Of a stretch of DNA of 64,000 nt, positions 35,217 to 43,263 are shown piece by piece (position 1 is the stretch's first letter; each line of letters starts with the position of its first letter). Both the position numbers and the translations under genes were made by a program. The notes beneath the pieces were generated by a model. It did not search any database. It was not told the DNA's origin and saw only the letters and a program-made list of their open reading frames with translations. This stretch comes from Paenibacillus plantarum (lineage in GTDB: Bacteria; Bacillota; Bacilli; Paenibacillales; NBRC-103111): assembly GCF_013141695.1 (NCBI RefSeq), contig NZ_WHNY01000016.1:108972-172971 (forward strand), written 5' to 3'.

Positions 35217-35242
35217 TCGCTTCTTCCTCTCTATGTACGATG

Positions 35243-36310
35243 TTAATTTTCGATCAATTGAGGATCGGTTGCTAAGATTGGTACTCGAATTTCAATACGT
35301 GTTCCTCGGTCTGGTGCTGTAATAATATCCACCGAACCGCCGATTTCGTTCACGCGTTCCTTCATGGACACGATGCCATAAGAAGTTAGCTTCTTCGCAT
35401 CCAGCTCAAAACCAACACCGTCATCGCGGATCACTAAACGGATACCGTCTGAACGATGCAACAGTTTCACTTCCAGCTTATTCGCCTTAGAGTGACGCAG
35501 GGCATTGGAAAGCGCCTCTTGCACAATTCGGAATAAATGATCCTCGATCCCCTTGTTCAAACGGATTTCCTCATCCATGTCCCAGCTGATCGCCATTGGA
35601 ACCTTGGCCGCTAGCTCCTTCAAGAGCTCAACGAGTCCCTCCGACAGTCGTTTTCCTTCGAGATGGATCGGTCTCAGATGCAGCAACAAAGCTCTCATTT
35701 CGGATTGAGCGACGGAAGCCATCTCTTCAATCAGATGAATCTGCCGCTTCGCTTTCTCAAAATCTTTATCCAGTGTCCGACCAACAGCCGTAGCTGTCAT
35801 GGATATAGCAAACAATTGCTGACTTACCGCATCATGCAGCTCACGCGCCAAGCGCTGACGTTCTTCAATAACCGCCGAAAGCTTGGCTTTCTCGGTAAGC
35901 TCAGCATTGCTATTCGACAGTCGTTGAAGGGAGGTCACTTGCTCTTCCCATCGTTTCATAATACGGCTAAGTTGTTCGCCTAAGCGTCCAATCTCATCGT
36001 CATCCCCGTTTTGAAAGCCTTCTCGGGCAAATGTCCCTTTTTCTAATAAAATCATCGTTTCCATCATGGGCTCAAGTCTGCGTGTCACCTTAGAACTGTT
36101 CCAGTAACCGAATACCGCCCCAATTACACCCAGAATTAACAAAGCCATGAACGAGAACTTGACTCCCTGCTGCCAACTGGTAAAGGGCTCAATCAAATGA
36201 CTTGAATTCAGAAAATACAGCATAGCTCCGAAAACGGCGAAGCTAAATAGGATGGCTTCCCCCATGCTGCGCCAGATCATGTTCGTTAATCGTCGTTTGT
36301 AGCCGTCCAC
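35243..36310 (-). CDS. liaS: LiaS/VraS-type sensor histidine kinase
   Basis: 355 aa. Two membrane spans (about 15-33 and 47-68) with a very short extracytoplasmic loop, a HAMP-like region, then a HisKA_3 dimerisation helix with the phosphorylated His in ARELHDAVSQQLFAI near residue 157, and an HATPase_c domain with N box (EALSNALRHSKA) and G box (DDGVGFE). The short loop makes it an intramembrane-sensing kinase dependent on LiaF. A GTG start follows GGGGG at 11 nt. Confidence 0.93.
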   Translation of the reverse strand: MDGYKRRLTNMIWRSMGEAILFSFAVFGAMLYFLNSSHLIEPFTSWQQGVKFSFMALLILGVIGAVFGYWNSSKVTRRLEPMMETMILLEKGTFAREGFQNGDDDEIGRLGEQLSRIMKRWEEQVTSLQRLSNSNAELTEKAKLSAVIEERQRLARELHDAVSQQLFAISMTATAVGRTLDKDFEKAKRQIHLIEEMASVAQSEMRALLLHLRPIHLEGKRLSEGLVELLKELAAKVPMAISWDMDEEIRLNKGIEDHLFRIVQEALSNALRHSKANKLEVKLLHRSDGIRLVIRDDGVGFELDAKKLTSYGIVSMKERVNEIGGSVDIITAPDRGTRIEIRVPILATDPQLIEN

Positions 36311-36373
36311 TTGGTGAAGTACCCCCTTGAAATAAACGACTACACCGTCCTTTACAAACGGTCTCGTTTATCT

Positions 36374-36409
36374 AAAATATAGCCCATGTATATATGGAGA
36401 CTATATTTT
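36374..36409 (-). promoter_or_regulatory. Hairpin between liaF and liaS
   Basis: AAAATATAG/CTATATTTT perfect 9-bp arms with an inner CCAT/ATGG stem, in the 116-nt gap between liaF and liaS. No strong T-run. It may be a processing or attenuation site. Confidence 0.45.
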
Positions 36410-36426
36410 CTACTAATTAAAGAAAG

Positions 36427-37089
36427 TTACAATACTTTGACCTTGATATCTCCTACGATGAAAGAAAGTATGAGTTTCACCCGATGGTCACAATGCCCAT
36501 AATTCTGCGATTGCCAAACGACTTTGTTCATCACACCTGACTCTTTTTCTTCCGCGATTTGAAGCTGACCTAGCATGATGGAAGCTGTGACGGAAACTCC
36601 GATATCGTCAGGCACCTTTATATCAATATCTCCTACAACTCCCTGTAGGATAACTGTCGTTTCTTTTTGCTCGAGAATTGCCATGGAAAGATCCATATAC
36701 GTTTCTCCCACCAAATACCACGTCGAGGTATTCCGTTGAATCCATGGTTCTCTGCCTAGGCGAACGCTATCGACAATCTTTTGCTTTTGAGTATACGTAT
36801 CATCTTTATGAATCTGTTTGGATCGAATGAAAAATAAACCTAATGAAATCAACACAACCGAAATGACAATGGTAAGATGATCACCAAATAATATGACGGC
36901 ACCAATCCCCATCAGCACATAGCCCTTGCGCTCTTTGCGTGAACGAACACGATGAATGCCCAGCAAAATAAGGATTACGGCCATAACGGGAAAAAAGCCT
37001 ATGGTATGTTCCAGAAGCAAAAAAATACCGGCTCCAATCAGCAGAAGCGCTGTATTCCGGCTGCGGTTATTTTTCGTTTCCTCTCCCAT
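36427..37089 (-). CDS. liaF: LiaF-type membrane inhibitor of the Lia system
   Basis: 220 aa. About four membrane spans in residues 12-95 (NTALLLIGAGIFLLLEHTIG and following), then a cytoplasmic or surface DUF2154 domain (GETYMDLSMAILEQKETTVI, VVGDIDIKVPDDIGVSV, FIVGDIKVKVL). LiaF keeps LiaS inactive until envelope stress. The ATG at 37089 has AGAGGAGGTG 5 nt upstream. A longer start at 37128 is possible (AGGA 5 nt upstream). Confidence 0.88.
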   Translation of the reverse strand: MGEETKNNRSRNTALLLIGAGIFLLLEHTIGFFPVMAVILILLGIHRVRSRKERKGYVLMGIGAVILFGDHLTIVISVVLISLGLFFIRSKQIHKDDTYTQKQKIVDSVRLGREPWIQRNTSTWYLVGETYMDLSMAILEQKETTVILQGVVGDIDIKVPDDIGVSVTASIMLGQLQIAEEKESGVMNKVVWQSQNYGHCDHRVKLILSFIVGDIKVKVL

Positions 37090-37151
37090 CGATGCACCTC
37101 CTCTGGCTGCCATTTCTCTTTCGTTCATACGATTCCTAGCATACCATAAGA

Positions 37152-37218
37152 ATGGACGACCTCCAAGATGCAAATCCTTATAGATCAAGGCTTTGCTTTC
37201 GTGGAGGTCACCGTCCAT
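37152..37218 (-). promoter_or_regulatory. Inverted repeat between liaH-like and liaF genes
   Basis: ATGGACGACCTCCA (37152-37165) faces TGGAGGTCACCGTCCAT (37202-37218): 14 paired positions with a 3-nt bulge and a 36-nt loop. No T-run follows. It is likely to lower expression of the downstream genes relative to the PspA-like protein. Confidence 0.45.
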
Positions 37219-37220
37219 GA

Positions 37221-37883
37221 CTATTTGCTGTCGTGCGGATCTCGCTCACCGCGAGAACGCTGCTCCTGCTGCCACTCATGCTGCAGCTTGCTGCGCAGCA
37301 CGCGCAGTTCATTCTGAAGGTTGCCACCGGCTTCCTTCAGCGTCTCCTTCGACAGGCGGCCCGCCACGCGGAGCCCCTGCAATGCCTCCCGGCCGAGCTC
37401 GCGGCCGGTGACCTCCAGCTCGCGCCATGTGTCGCGAGCCTCTTTGCCGTGCAGCCCGCCGCGCGGCTGCACATCCTCGGCTGCGTGCCCCGCACGCAGC
37501 CCGCGCAGTTCCTCTGCGAGCGCCAGGCACAAGTCCTGGCTGCTCGCGTACTGCGCGCGGTAGTGCTCGCTCGCGGCTTCCTCGTTCAGCTTCTCTTGCA
37601 GGGCGAGCCGCGCGAGATCCTCTTCGCCAGCGCGCATCGCAAGCTCGGCTTGCTCGCCGCGCAGCTTCGCCATCTCTTCCGCTCGCTCGATATGACTGCG
37701 CAGCGCAATCGTTGCTTGCAGCGCTTCCTCATAGCGCTCCTCAAGCTGAGCGATCTGTCTACCGTCGTCAGAAGTGCCTGGATTCGTTTTGCCGATCGTC
37801 TCGTGCCAGACGGTTTCAGCCATTTTGCCAATACGGTCAAATATATTAGTAAGATCCATTTCCTGATTCTTGTTATTGTTCAT
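37221..37883 (-). CDS. PspA/IM30-family phage-shock protein (LiaH-like)
   Basis: 220 aa, almost entirely alpha-helical and highly charged, with a long coiled coil (about 35-140; QIAQLEERYEEALQATIALR). The first residues MDLTNIFDRIGKMAETVWHE resemble the amphipathic start of PspA. It is first in the lia operon, the position of LiaH in B. subtilis, where LiaH coats a stressed membrane. The ATG at 37883 has GAGGGG 9 nt upstream. The gene is clearly more GC-rich than its neighbours, and Arg/Ala/Glu-biased. Family membership rests on pattern and context. Confidence 0.75.
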   Translation of the reverse strand: MNNNKNQEMDLTNIFDRIGKMAETVWHETIGKTNPGTSDDGRQIAQLEERYEEALQATIALRSHIERAEEMAKLRGEQAELAMRAGEEDLARLALQEKLNEEAASEHYRAQYASSQDLCLALAEELRGLRAGHAAEDVQPRGGLHGKEARDTWRELEVTGRELGREALQGLRVAGRLSKETLKEAGGNLQNELRVLRSKLQHEWQQEQRSRGERDPHDSK

Positions 37884-37962
37884 GTTCATTCGCCCCTCAT
37901 CCATCATCATACTCTTATGGTAGCTCAATTTCTGAGGTTCTAAAACCGACTATCGACTGTTT

Positions 37963-37990
37963 TTGAACCTAGACCTAAGTCTAGTATAAA
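37963..37990 (+). promoter_or_regulatory. Promoter with 16-bp palindrome filling its spacer
   Basis: TTGAAC (37963-37968), 16-nt spacer, TATAAA (37985-37990). The spacer is CTAGACCTAAGTCTAG, palindromic at 14 of 16 positions. It would drive the riboswitch/3D-protein gene; because it also lies about 85 nt upstream of the divergent lia operon, it may be the LiaR binding site (inference). Confidence 0.6.
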
Positions 37991-38044
37991 TAGGCACAAC
38001 CATATTTTGGTCGTTGTCGAAGCATGCCCGTGATGCTAAAATAT

Positions 38045-38178
38045 TTGAAGCCGAGTCTGGTGCGTAAATTAGGCACTAGTACGGGGGACGAAATACTTGG
38101 GGTGAATATTTGCTTCAGCTTGGAGCAGACTAGGGAGAACCTTCTTCCCGAACCCGTCAACTAACCTCGAAGGCTCAA
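38045..38178 (+). ncRNA. c-di-AMP riboswitch (ydaO-yuaA type)
   Basis: The leader holds the conserved ydaO landmarks in order: GCCGAGTCTGG, TACGGGGGACGAA, CTTGGGGTGAAT, TAGGGAGAACCTTCTTCCC, and AACTAACCTCGAAGGC. P1 can form between TTGAAGCC (38045-38052) and GGCTCAA (38172-38178), directly before the ribosome binding site AAGGAGG. This class binds two c-di-AMP molecules and normally turns genes off, and often precedes cell-wall hydrolases or potassium transport genes. Here it precedes a secreted 3D-domain protein. No intrinsic terminator is obvious, so control may act on translation. Confidence 0.9.
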
Positions 38179-38194
38179 GAAGGAGGATTACCAA

Positions 38195-38992
38195 TTGAAT
38201 AAGCTTACCAAAGGGTTAACTAGCCTTGCTGTTTCACTAACAGTTTTGGCTGGAGGCTTTCTTTCCCCATTTACACCGCCTGCGCAAGCAGCTGAAATGG
38301 CCGTGAAAGTGCAAGTCAATGATGAACTGATCCATTTTCCTGATGCACAGCCATTTCTGGATGGCAACCACACGACCCAAGTCCCGCTTCGATTTGTAAC
38401 GGAGAAGCTCGGATATACGGTAAACTGGCAGAAAGATGGCAATCAGATTAAGGTAACACTAAATAACGACAATCATACGATTACCTTGGTTTCAGGGCAA
38501 AAAGAAGCAAACGTTGATGATGCAACGGTCATCTTAGATGGAGCTTCTCAGTATCAAAATGGACGTGTATATGTACCTCTTCGCTTTCTTTCCACAACCG
38601 CAGGCGTACCTGTACAGTGGGATGCAAGCAGTAATCTGGCTATCTTAAGTAAAGATGGAGAGAAACATGCACCTGATTATCAAGTATTCGAATCTACAGC
38701 TTATTCGGCAGATCCTTCTGAAAATGGCGGGTATGGAGCCATTGATTACATGGGCAACCCACTAGCAATCGGCACAGTTGCTGTTGATCCTTCCGTCATT
38801 CCGCTTGGCACGAAGCTTTATATTGAAGGCTATTCGTTTGGCGGGCTTCCTAAAGGCGGCATGTACGTCTACGCAACAGATACGGGCGGATCCATTAAAG
38901 GAAATCGCATGGACATCTTTATTCCAGGCTCAAGGAAATCATTACAAAGCTTTGGCTTCCAGAAGATTAAAGTGTATCAAATTCCCAATTAA
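38195..38992 (+). CDS. Secreted 3D-domain cell-wall protein with copper-amine-oxidase-N domain
   Basis: 265 aa. Signal peptide 1-33 (AQA cut). Copper-amine-oxidase N-like domain (about 37-150): VPLRFVTEKLGYTVNW and VYVPLRFLSTTAGVPVQWD, a wall-associated module common in Paenibacillus. C-terminal 3D domain (about 165-262): FESTAYSADPSENGGYGAID, TVAVDPSVIPLGTKLYIEGY and ATDTGGSIKGNRMDIF, containing the three catalytic Asp of MltA-like lytic transglycosylases and YocH. A TTG start with AAGGAGG 8 nt upstream. It acts on peptidoglycan outside the cell, controlled by the c-di-AMP riboswitch. Confidence 0.92.
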   Translation: MNKLTKGLTSLAVSLTVLAGGFLSPFTPPAQAAEMAVKVQVNDELIHFPDAQPFLDGNHTTQVPLRFVTEKLGYTVNWQKDGNQIKVTLNNDNHTITLVSGQKEANVDDATVILDGASQYQNGRVYVPLRFLSTTAGVPVQWDASSNLAILSKDGEKHAPDYQVFESTAYSADPSENGGYGAIDYMGNPLAIGTVAVDPSVIPLGTKLYIEGYSFGGLPKGGMYVYATDTGGSIKGNRMDIFIPGSRKSLQSFGFQKIKVYQIPN

Positions 38993-39002
38993 ATGCATGG
39001 AG

Positions 39003-39040
39003 AGAGCTGCCCTAAGAGTCATACAAGGGCAGCTCTTTTT
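39003..39040 (+). terminator. Terminator after 3D-domain gene
   Basis: AGAGCTGCCCT and AGGGCAGCTCT (11 bp) with a 12-nt loop, then TTTT. Confidence 0.88.
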
Positions 39041-39149
39041 GTAGGTGAATGTTCCACTCAATAAGGGCATATGTCCAATCAACAGGGTTCCCACCTACAT
39101 ATGTTATATAGTGTTTAACCCACATTCATTCAAAACCGGAGGGGATACT

Positions 39150-39254
39150 ATGTCAGCTGCAGTTGGTTGTGGAACGCCAGGATACGGAAGTTCCGCAGGT
39201 TTAATTCTTGTACTTTATGTACTGTTGGTCATCATTCTTGCTACTTTCTACTAG
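39150..39254 (+). CDS. YjcZ-family sporulation membrane peptide
   Basis: 34 aa: MSAAVGCGTPGYGSSAG followed by one hydrophobic helix LILVLYVLLVIILATFY. This is the layout of the YjcZ family of tiny spore-associated membrane proteins (Gly/Ala/Ser-rich head, single span). CGGAGGGG lies 6 nt before the ATG. A relative is found at 54821. Confidence 0.85.
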   Translation: MSAAVGCGTPGYGSSAGLILVLYVLLVIILATFY

Positions 39255-39280
39255 GACCATCTTCCGCCTGCGAAAATAGA

Positions 39281-39327
39281 CCCGGCTGCTGAAGCTTCTC
39301 ATTAAGAGGCTTCAGCAGCCGGGCTTT
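39281..39327. terminator. Terminator between YjcZ-like gene and eutC
   Basis: CCCGGCTGCTGAAGC with GCTTCAGCAGCCGGG, a perfect 15-bp stem, then CTTTTC on the plus strand. It can stop both convergent transcripts. Confidence 0.85.
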
Positions 39328-40020
39328 TCATTTGAAGTCGATGCCACTCGTTCGCTGTTTCAAGATTTCTTCCAGCATTCCCCCAATATACGCCCCCGCT
39401 TCCATGGCAGGCGTTCCGCCGCGATGAATGTTCGAAATAACCATCCGATCCGAATCCGTTCTCCCTGTTCTTGGCTGATAACACATGTACGCACTTAACG
39501 ACTCAGCAGTCACAAGACCAGGTCTCTCACCGATAAGCAGCACAAGACATTCCGGATTTAACAAATCTCCGATGGCATCCATACAGCCAACCCGTCCGTG
39601 ATTCACATAGATTGTCGTTCCCGCTGTTAAGCCTCGCAATCGCAAGGAATCCAGCAAGGCAGGATACAGGTCACGCATATTCGCTTCGATACTATTTGCA
39701 CTTAACCCATCGGATATTACAATTTGCACCTGTGGCCTAAGCTGACATTTCGCTAATAGCTCCTGTTTGCTTTCGGGCTTCAATACTCTCCCTAGATGAG
39801 GACGCTTCAAATACATATCCTTCGTTTCTGCATAAGAATCGACGATGAGCCACCCCATTTCTGCTAAGAGAGCAGAACTCACCTCATTGTGCACAGCATC
39901 CACGCTGCTAGCATGATCCCATCGAAAAGTAAGTAACTCGCTCGTTAAGGGACGTGTACCTGATCTTGAAACGTCAATGCGTGCCGGAGTTAGTGCTTTC
40001 ATCCGAGCGAATTCATCCAC
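39328..40020 (-). CDS. eutC: Ethanolamine ammonia-lyase small subunit
   Basis: 230 aa. ARIDVSRSGTRPLTSELLTF at the start, VQIVISDGLSANSIEANMRDL in the middle and YMCYQPRTGRTDSDRMVISN near the end are EutC hallmarks. With EutB it forms the adenosylcobalamin-dependent lyase that splits ethanolamine into acetaldehyde and ammonia. The GTG at 40020 has GAGGAGGTG 6 nt upstream and overlaps the eutB end by 8 nt, so the two are translationally coupled. Confidence 0.95.
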   Translation of the reverse strand: MDEFARMKALTPARIDVSRSGTRPLTSELLTFRWDHASSVDAVHNEVSSALLAEMGWLIVDSYAETKDMYLKRPHLGRVLKPESKQELLAKCQLRPQVQIVISDGLSANSIEANMRDLYPALLDSLRLRGLTAGTTIYVNHGRVGCMDAIGDLLNPECLVLLIGERPGLVTAESLSAYMCYQPRTGRTDSDRMVISNIHRGGTPAMEAGAYIGGMLEEILKQRTSGIDFK

Positions 40021-41395
40021 GCTTTCCACCTCCTCGCCAGAATAGCCTAGGATCACCTGCTAGCTGACTTAGTGTACCGTTCAACCATAGGCCCATATCC
40101 TGCAGCCAATCTCGAAATTCTGGTGCTGGCGCGCGCCCAAACAACTCGCGTAAAGTCGCAATATCGTGGTAGCTGAGTGATTGGTAATTGAGCATGCAGT
40201 CATCCGCCATAGGTACGCCAATCAGGAAGTTCACATGAGCAGAAGCCAGCATGACCGCTAAGGAATCCATATCATTTTGATCGGCATTCATATGATTGGT
40301 ATAGCACACATCAACCCCCATCGGGAGACCATGCATTTTGCCCATAAAATGATCCTCAAGGCCTGCACGCATAACTTGCTTGCTATTGTACAAGTACTCT
40401 GGACCGATAAAACCTACCACCGTATTAACCAAAAAAGGCTTGTAGATTCTAGCTAATCCGTAGCATCTCGCTTCCAACGTCACTTGGTCTATGCCATGAT
40501 GCGCTTCCGAAGATAGCTCCGAACCCTGCCCAGTTTCAAAATACCACCGATTCGGCCCCGCCGCACTGCCCATGCTATGAATCAAGGCATCCGCTTCATC
40601 CAGAAGCGCCTTATGAATGCCAAACGCACGATTGCCTTTCTCCGTACCGGCCAAGCTCTGGAATATAAGATCAGCCCTGGCCCCCTGCTTGATCGCTTCC
40701 ATCTGTGTCGTCACATGAGCTAAGACACAGTTCTGCGTCGGGATGCGCCACGTCTCCATGACTTCCTTCGCCGCTTCGAGCAGCGCTTTGGTCGTCTGTG
40801 GGTGGTCCGTTACGGGATTGATCCCAATAACCGCATCCCCAATCCCATAGCTCAGTGCCTCGTATAGCGAAGCTTTCATCCCTTCCAAGGAATCGGTCGG
40901 ATGATTGGGCTGCGCTCGACTGCTCAATGTACCTCGATGTCCGATCTCCGTATTACACCTTGTCCGCACTTCAATACGTGACGCTGCTTGAATGAGATCC
41001 AGATTCGACATGATTTTGGCAACAGCTGCAATCATCTCGCTCGTGAGTCCCTTGGATATTCGAAGCAGCTCATCTCCCGTTGTTTCCGTTCGCAGGATAT
41101 ATTCGCGCAGTTCCGCAACTGACCATTGGCTAATAGAAGCATAGACAGTTTCATCTATACTTTCCTCAATCAACCGCGATACCTCATCTTCTTCAGCAGG
41201 CAGCAGCGGATGATTTCGAATCTCAGTGAGGAGGAGATCTGCAAGTACGGACTTTGCTGCAATCCTTTCCTTGAGATCTGAGGCACTGACACCAGCCAAG
41301 TCATCACCAGAGCGCTCCTCATTTGACTTACCGAACACTTCTTTCAAACTCCCAAACTCGTAGACATGGCCTTTCATCGACGTTTTCAATTTCAT
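40013..41395 (-). CDS. eutB: Ethanolamine ammonia-lyase large subunit
   Basis: 460 aa, normal length. TIM barrel with the EutB segments RCNTEIGHRGTLSSRAQPNH, GIGDAVIGINPVTDHPQTT, WYFETGQGSELSSEAHHGID and GLPMGVDVCYTNHMNADQND (cobalamin and substrate site). Its start overlaps the eutA stop by 4 nt (ATGA). No eut shell protein, eutD/E/G or ANTAR regulator is adjacent. Confidence 0.97.
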   Translation of the reverse strand: MKLKTSMKGHVYEFGSLKEVFGKSNEERSGDDLAGVSASDLKERIAAKSVLADLLLTEIRNHPLLPAEEDEVSRLIEESIDETVYASISQWSVAELREYILRTETTGDELLRISKGLTSEMIAAVAKIMSNLDLIQAASRIEVRTRCNTEIGHRGTLSSRAQPNHPTDSLEGMKASLYEALSYGIGDAVIGINPVTDHPQTTKALLEAAKEVMETWRIPTQNCVLAHVTTQMEAIKQGARADLIFQSLAGTEKGNRAFGIHKALLDEADALIHSMGSAAGPNRWYFETGQGSELSSEAHHGIDQVTLEARCYGLARIYKPFLVNTVVGFIGPEYLYNSKQVMRAGLEDHFMGKMHGLPMGVDVCYTNHMNADQNDMDSLAVMLASAHVNFLIGVPMADDCMLNYQSLSYHDIATLRELFGRAPAPEFRDWLQDMGLWLNGTLSQLAGDPRLFWRGGGKRG

Positions 41396-42858
41396 AGACG
41401 CACCTCAGAAATCTCATTTGGAAAAAGCAGTGTTTTTACGATTACTGGAATCGTTCGATTCCCAATTAGTTCGCCAAGATCGATATAATCACCGAAATTC
41501 AGCGCAATGCCATCGATGCAGACAATGCGAGGGCTCCCTTGGCATCCGAGTGAGAGCAACTGGCCTAGTGCTTTGGCCATATCTTGATCGCACAGAATGA
41601 CTATTGTATGTTGTTGCGTAAAATGGGAAGTCAACAGAGGGATTAGTTGGCTCGCAAGCACTTGCAAGTGTTTATAGGTATAGGATTGCTCCTGCTCTGT
41701 CGTAAGTGCAATCCCAAATGGCGTCTGATTCGATGTTCCGTAGAGTTGACTTGCTTGTTGAAAAAGATCTTTTAAAGCAGTAGCTAGCTTATCTGGTTCC
41801 TGCTGTATGTGGAGCTTCACAATCGGTACATTACGTATGGGCAGTGTACCAGCGTCGACATGAATGGTCGAGCCACTGAGCTCCACGCTCTGCAACCCCG
41901 CTCCTACGACCGTTGCCCGCTGCATGTGCCCCGCCTTCACTAACGGAAAGCCAAGCTCCGTCCACGTCTCCTGAATGGCTTGTGCGAGTATGGGACCGAT
42001 ATCGTCATAGGTTGTGACCTCCGTTAGCGCCATAATTGCTGGACGTGACAGCAGCTCAGCAATACCGCCAGACAGTATCCATTCATCTGCTTGCGGGAGC
42101 TTGTTGGGACGCTGGCCTAGAAGCAGAAGCTCGTTCCCTGCCTTATCTGGACCGCCAGCTACAAACTGCCCTACAGCCCGTGCCATGCGACGTGTCAGCT
42201 CTCGAAGCTCAGGGATGTCGACGATTTGACCTGGCACCATTAACAGGCCTTGCTCATCCAGCCAACGCTGAATGGCTGAGGACACATAAATCACCCTTCC
42301 ATCAGCTTGCAATCGAATGACGCTTCCCCCCATATGAAAGGTTACCGTTGCAATCGGTATTCCGTTCCGAAACCAGGCAATATTCGCTGTGCCGCCCCCG
42401 ATATCCATGTTCGCTACCGTGTTCCGAAGCTTATGCGAACGCCCAGCTGCTCCTGAACCTTTACCGGCCATGATGGCTTCCAAATCACTTCCCGCCGTTG
42501 CCACAACGAAAGCGCCTGCTTGTTCCGCGAGTCTATGTAAAAGGGCTTCAGCGTTCGTTTTCGTCGCGGTTTCGCCCGTCATGATGACAGCTCCGCTGCC
42601 AATATCAGCAAGTTCTACACCTGCAGCAGCAAGCTCCGCTTCAAGAAATTCCGTAAGCTGAGCTGCATCTAACGTGATAGCATCAACCAACGGCGTGCGA
42701 TGAATCGGACTCTCATACAAAAGCTTTCTCTCCGTGATTTCATCTCGTGAAATGGTGTATGATGAACCGCGTTCCGCCAGCGTAAGCCGACTTACAACAA
42801 GCTTCGTTGTACAGGTTCCGATGTCGAGCCCAACACTCATGAGATGCGTTTCCATCAT
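41392..42858 (-). CDS. eutA: Ethanolamine ammonia-lyase reactivating factor EutA
   Basis: 488 aa, an actin/HSP70-like ATPase: VGLDIGTCTTKLVVSRL (phosphate 1), TVANMDIGGGTANIAWFRNG (phosphate 2) and a C-terminal AKALGQLLSLGCQG segment. EutA exchanges inactivated cobalamin in EutBC. The ATG at 42858 follows GGGGGAG. It starts the operon eutA-eutB-eutC. Upstream lie only repeat element C and no recognisable cobalamin riboswitch. Confidence 0.95.
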   Translation of the reverse strand: MMETHLMSVGLDIGTCTTKLVVSRLTLAERGSSYTISRDEITERKLLYESPIHRTPLVDAITLDAAQLTEFLEAELAAAGVELADIGSGAVIMTGETATKTNAEALLHRLAEQAGAFVVATAGSDLEAIMAGKGSGAAGRSHKLRNTVANMDIGGGTANIAWFRNGIPIATVTFHMGGSVIRLQADGRVIYVSSAIQRWLDEQGLLMVPGQIVDIPELRELTRRMARAVGQFVAGGPDKAGNELLLLGQRPNKLPQADEWILSGGIAELLSRPAIMALTEVTTYDDIGPILAQAIQETWTELGFPLVKAGHMQRATVVGAGLQSVELSGSTIHVDAGTLPIRNVPIVKLHIQQEPDKLATALKDLFQQASQLYGTSNQTPFGIALTTEQEQSYTYKHLQVLASQLIPLLTSHFTQQHTIVILCDQDMAKALGQLLSLGCQGSPRIVCIDGIALNFGDYIDLGELIGNRTIPVIVKTLLFPNEISEVRL

Positions 42859-42955
42859 ACAGGCTCCCCCTTAAAAGTTCATGTCTTACTCTGACTGGAC
42901 TTTTTGATCCCTTTCGGCCCCTCTCTCTCTATTATTGTGGTCCAAGAATTAGAAT

Positions 42956-43142
42956 AACTGGAAAAACTCCAGCTATTTTCGGACATATTCGCTCCACATT
43001 CAGTTTAACTGGAAAACCTACATCTAATTTCCATTACTCTGACTAATCCGCCCCTATCGATGAAAAATGACTGTAGAAAATACATCAATTCCTCTTATTT
43101 CCACTAAATACGTGGAATTAACTACATAAAATACATCTATTA
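42956..43142. repeat. Dispersed four-unit palindromic repeat element, copy C
   Basis: 23-nt units start at 42956, 43007, 43069 and 43120, at offsets 0, 51, 113 and 164, the same architecture as copies A and B. It lies in the 493-nt gap between moeA and eutA, on the eutA side of the moeA terminator. The rest of the gap shows no gene. Confidence 0.8.
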
Positions 43143-43210
43143 CTGGGTGGAAGGTGTTAATAGGGCCTTTGCCAGGGACGTGGGATTGGAGTGACACTTG
43201 TTCACCTTAT

Positions 43211-43263
43211 AAAAAAAAGACGCCACAGCTTCCCCTCCTGACAGACGGTTACTTGTTAGCGTC
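43211..43263 (-). terminator. Probable terminator of the moeA operon
   Basis: On the minus strand GACGCTAAC pairs with GTGGCGTC across a long loop, followed directly by TTTTTTTT. Confidence 0.6.

Noticed and set aside
37233..37943. Plus-strand open frame of 236 codons
   Set aside because: Antisense shadow of the GC-rich PspA-like gene; composition is Leu/Ala/Arg noise.
23285..43142. CRISPR array made of the 23-nt repeats
   Set aside because: Units are degenerate, spacers vary between 24 and 39 nt, only four units per cluster, and no cas genes are present.
42859..43263. Cobalamin riboswitch upstream of eutA
   Set aside because: Expected for a B12-dependent lyase, but no GCCACTG box or the long conserved core was seen; the region is the dispersed repeat.
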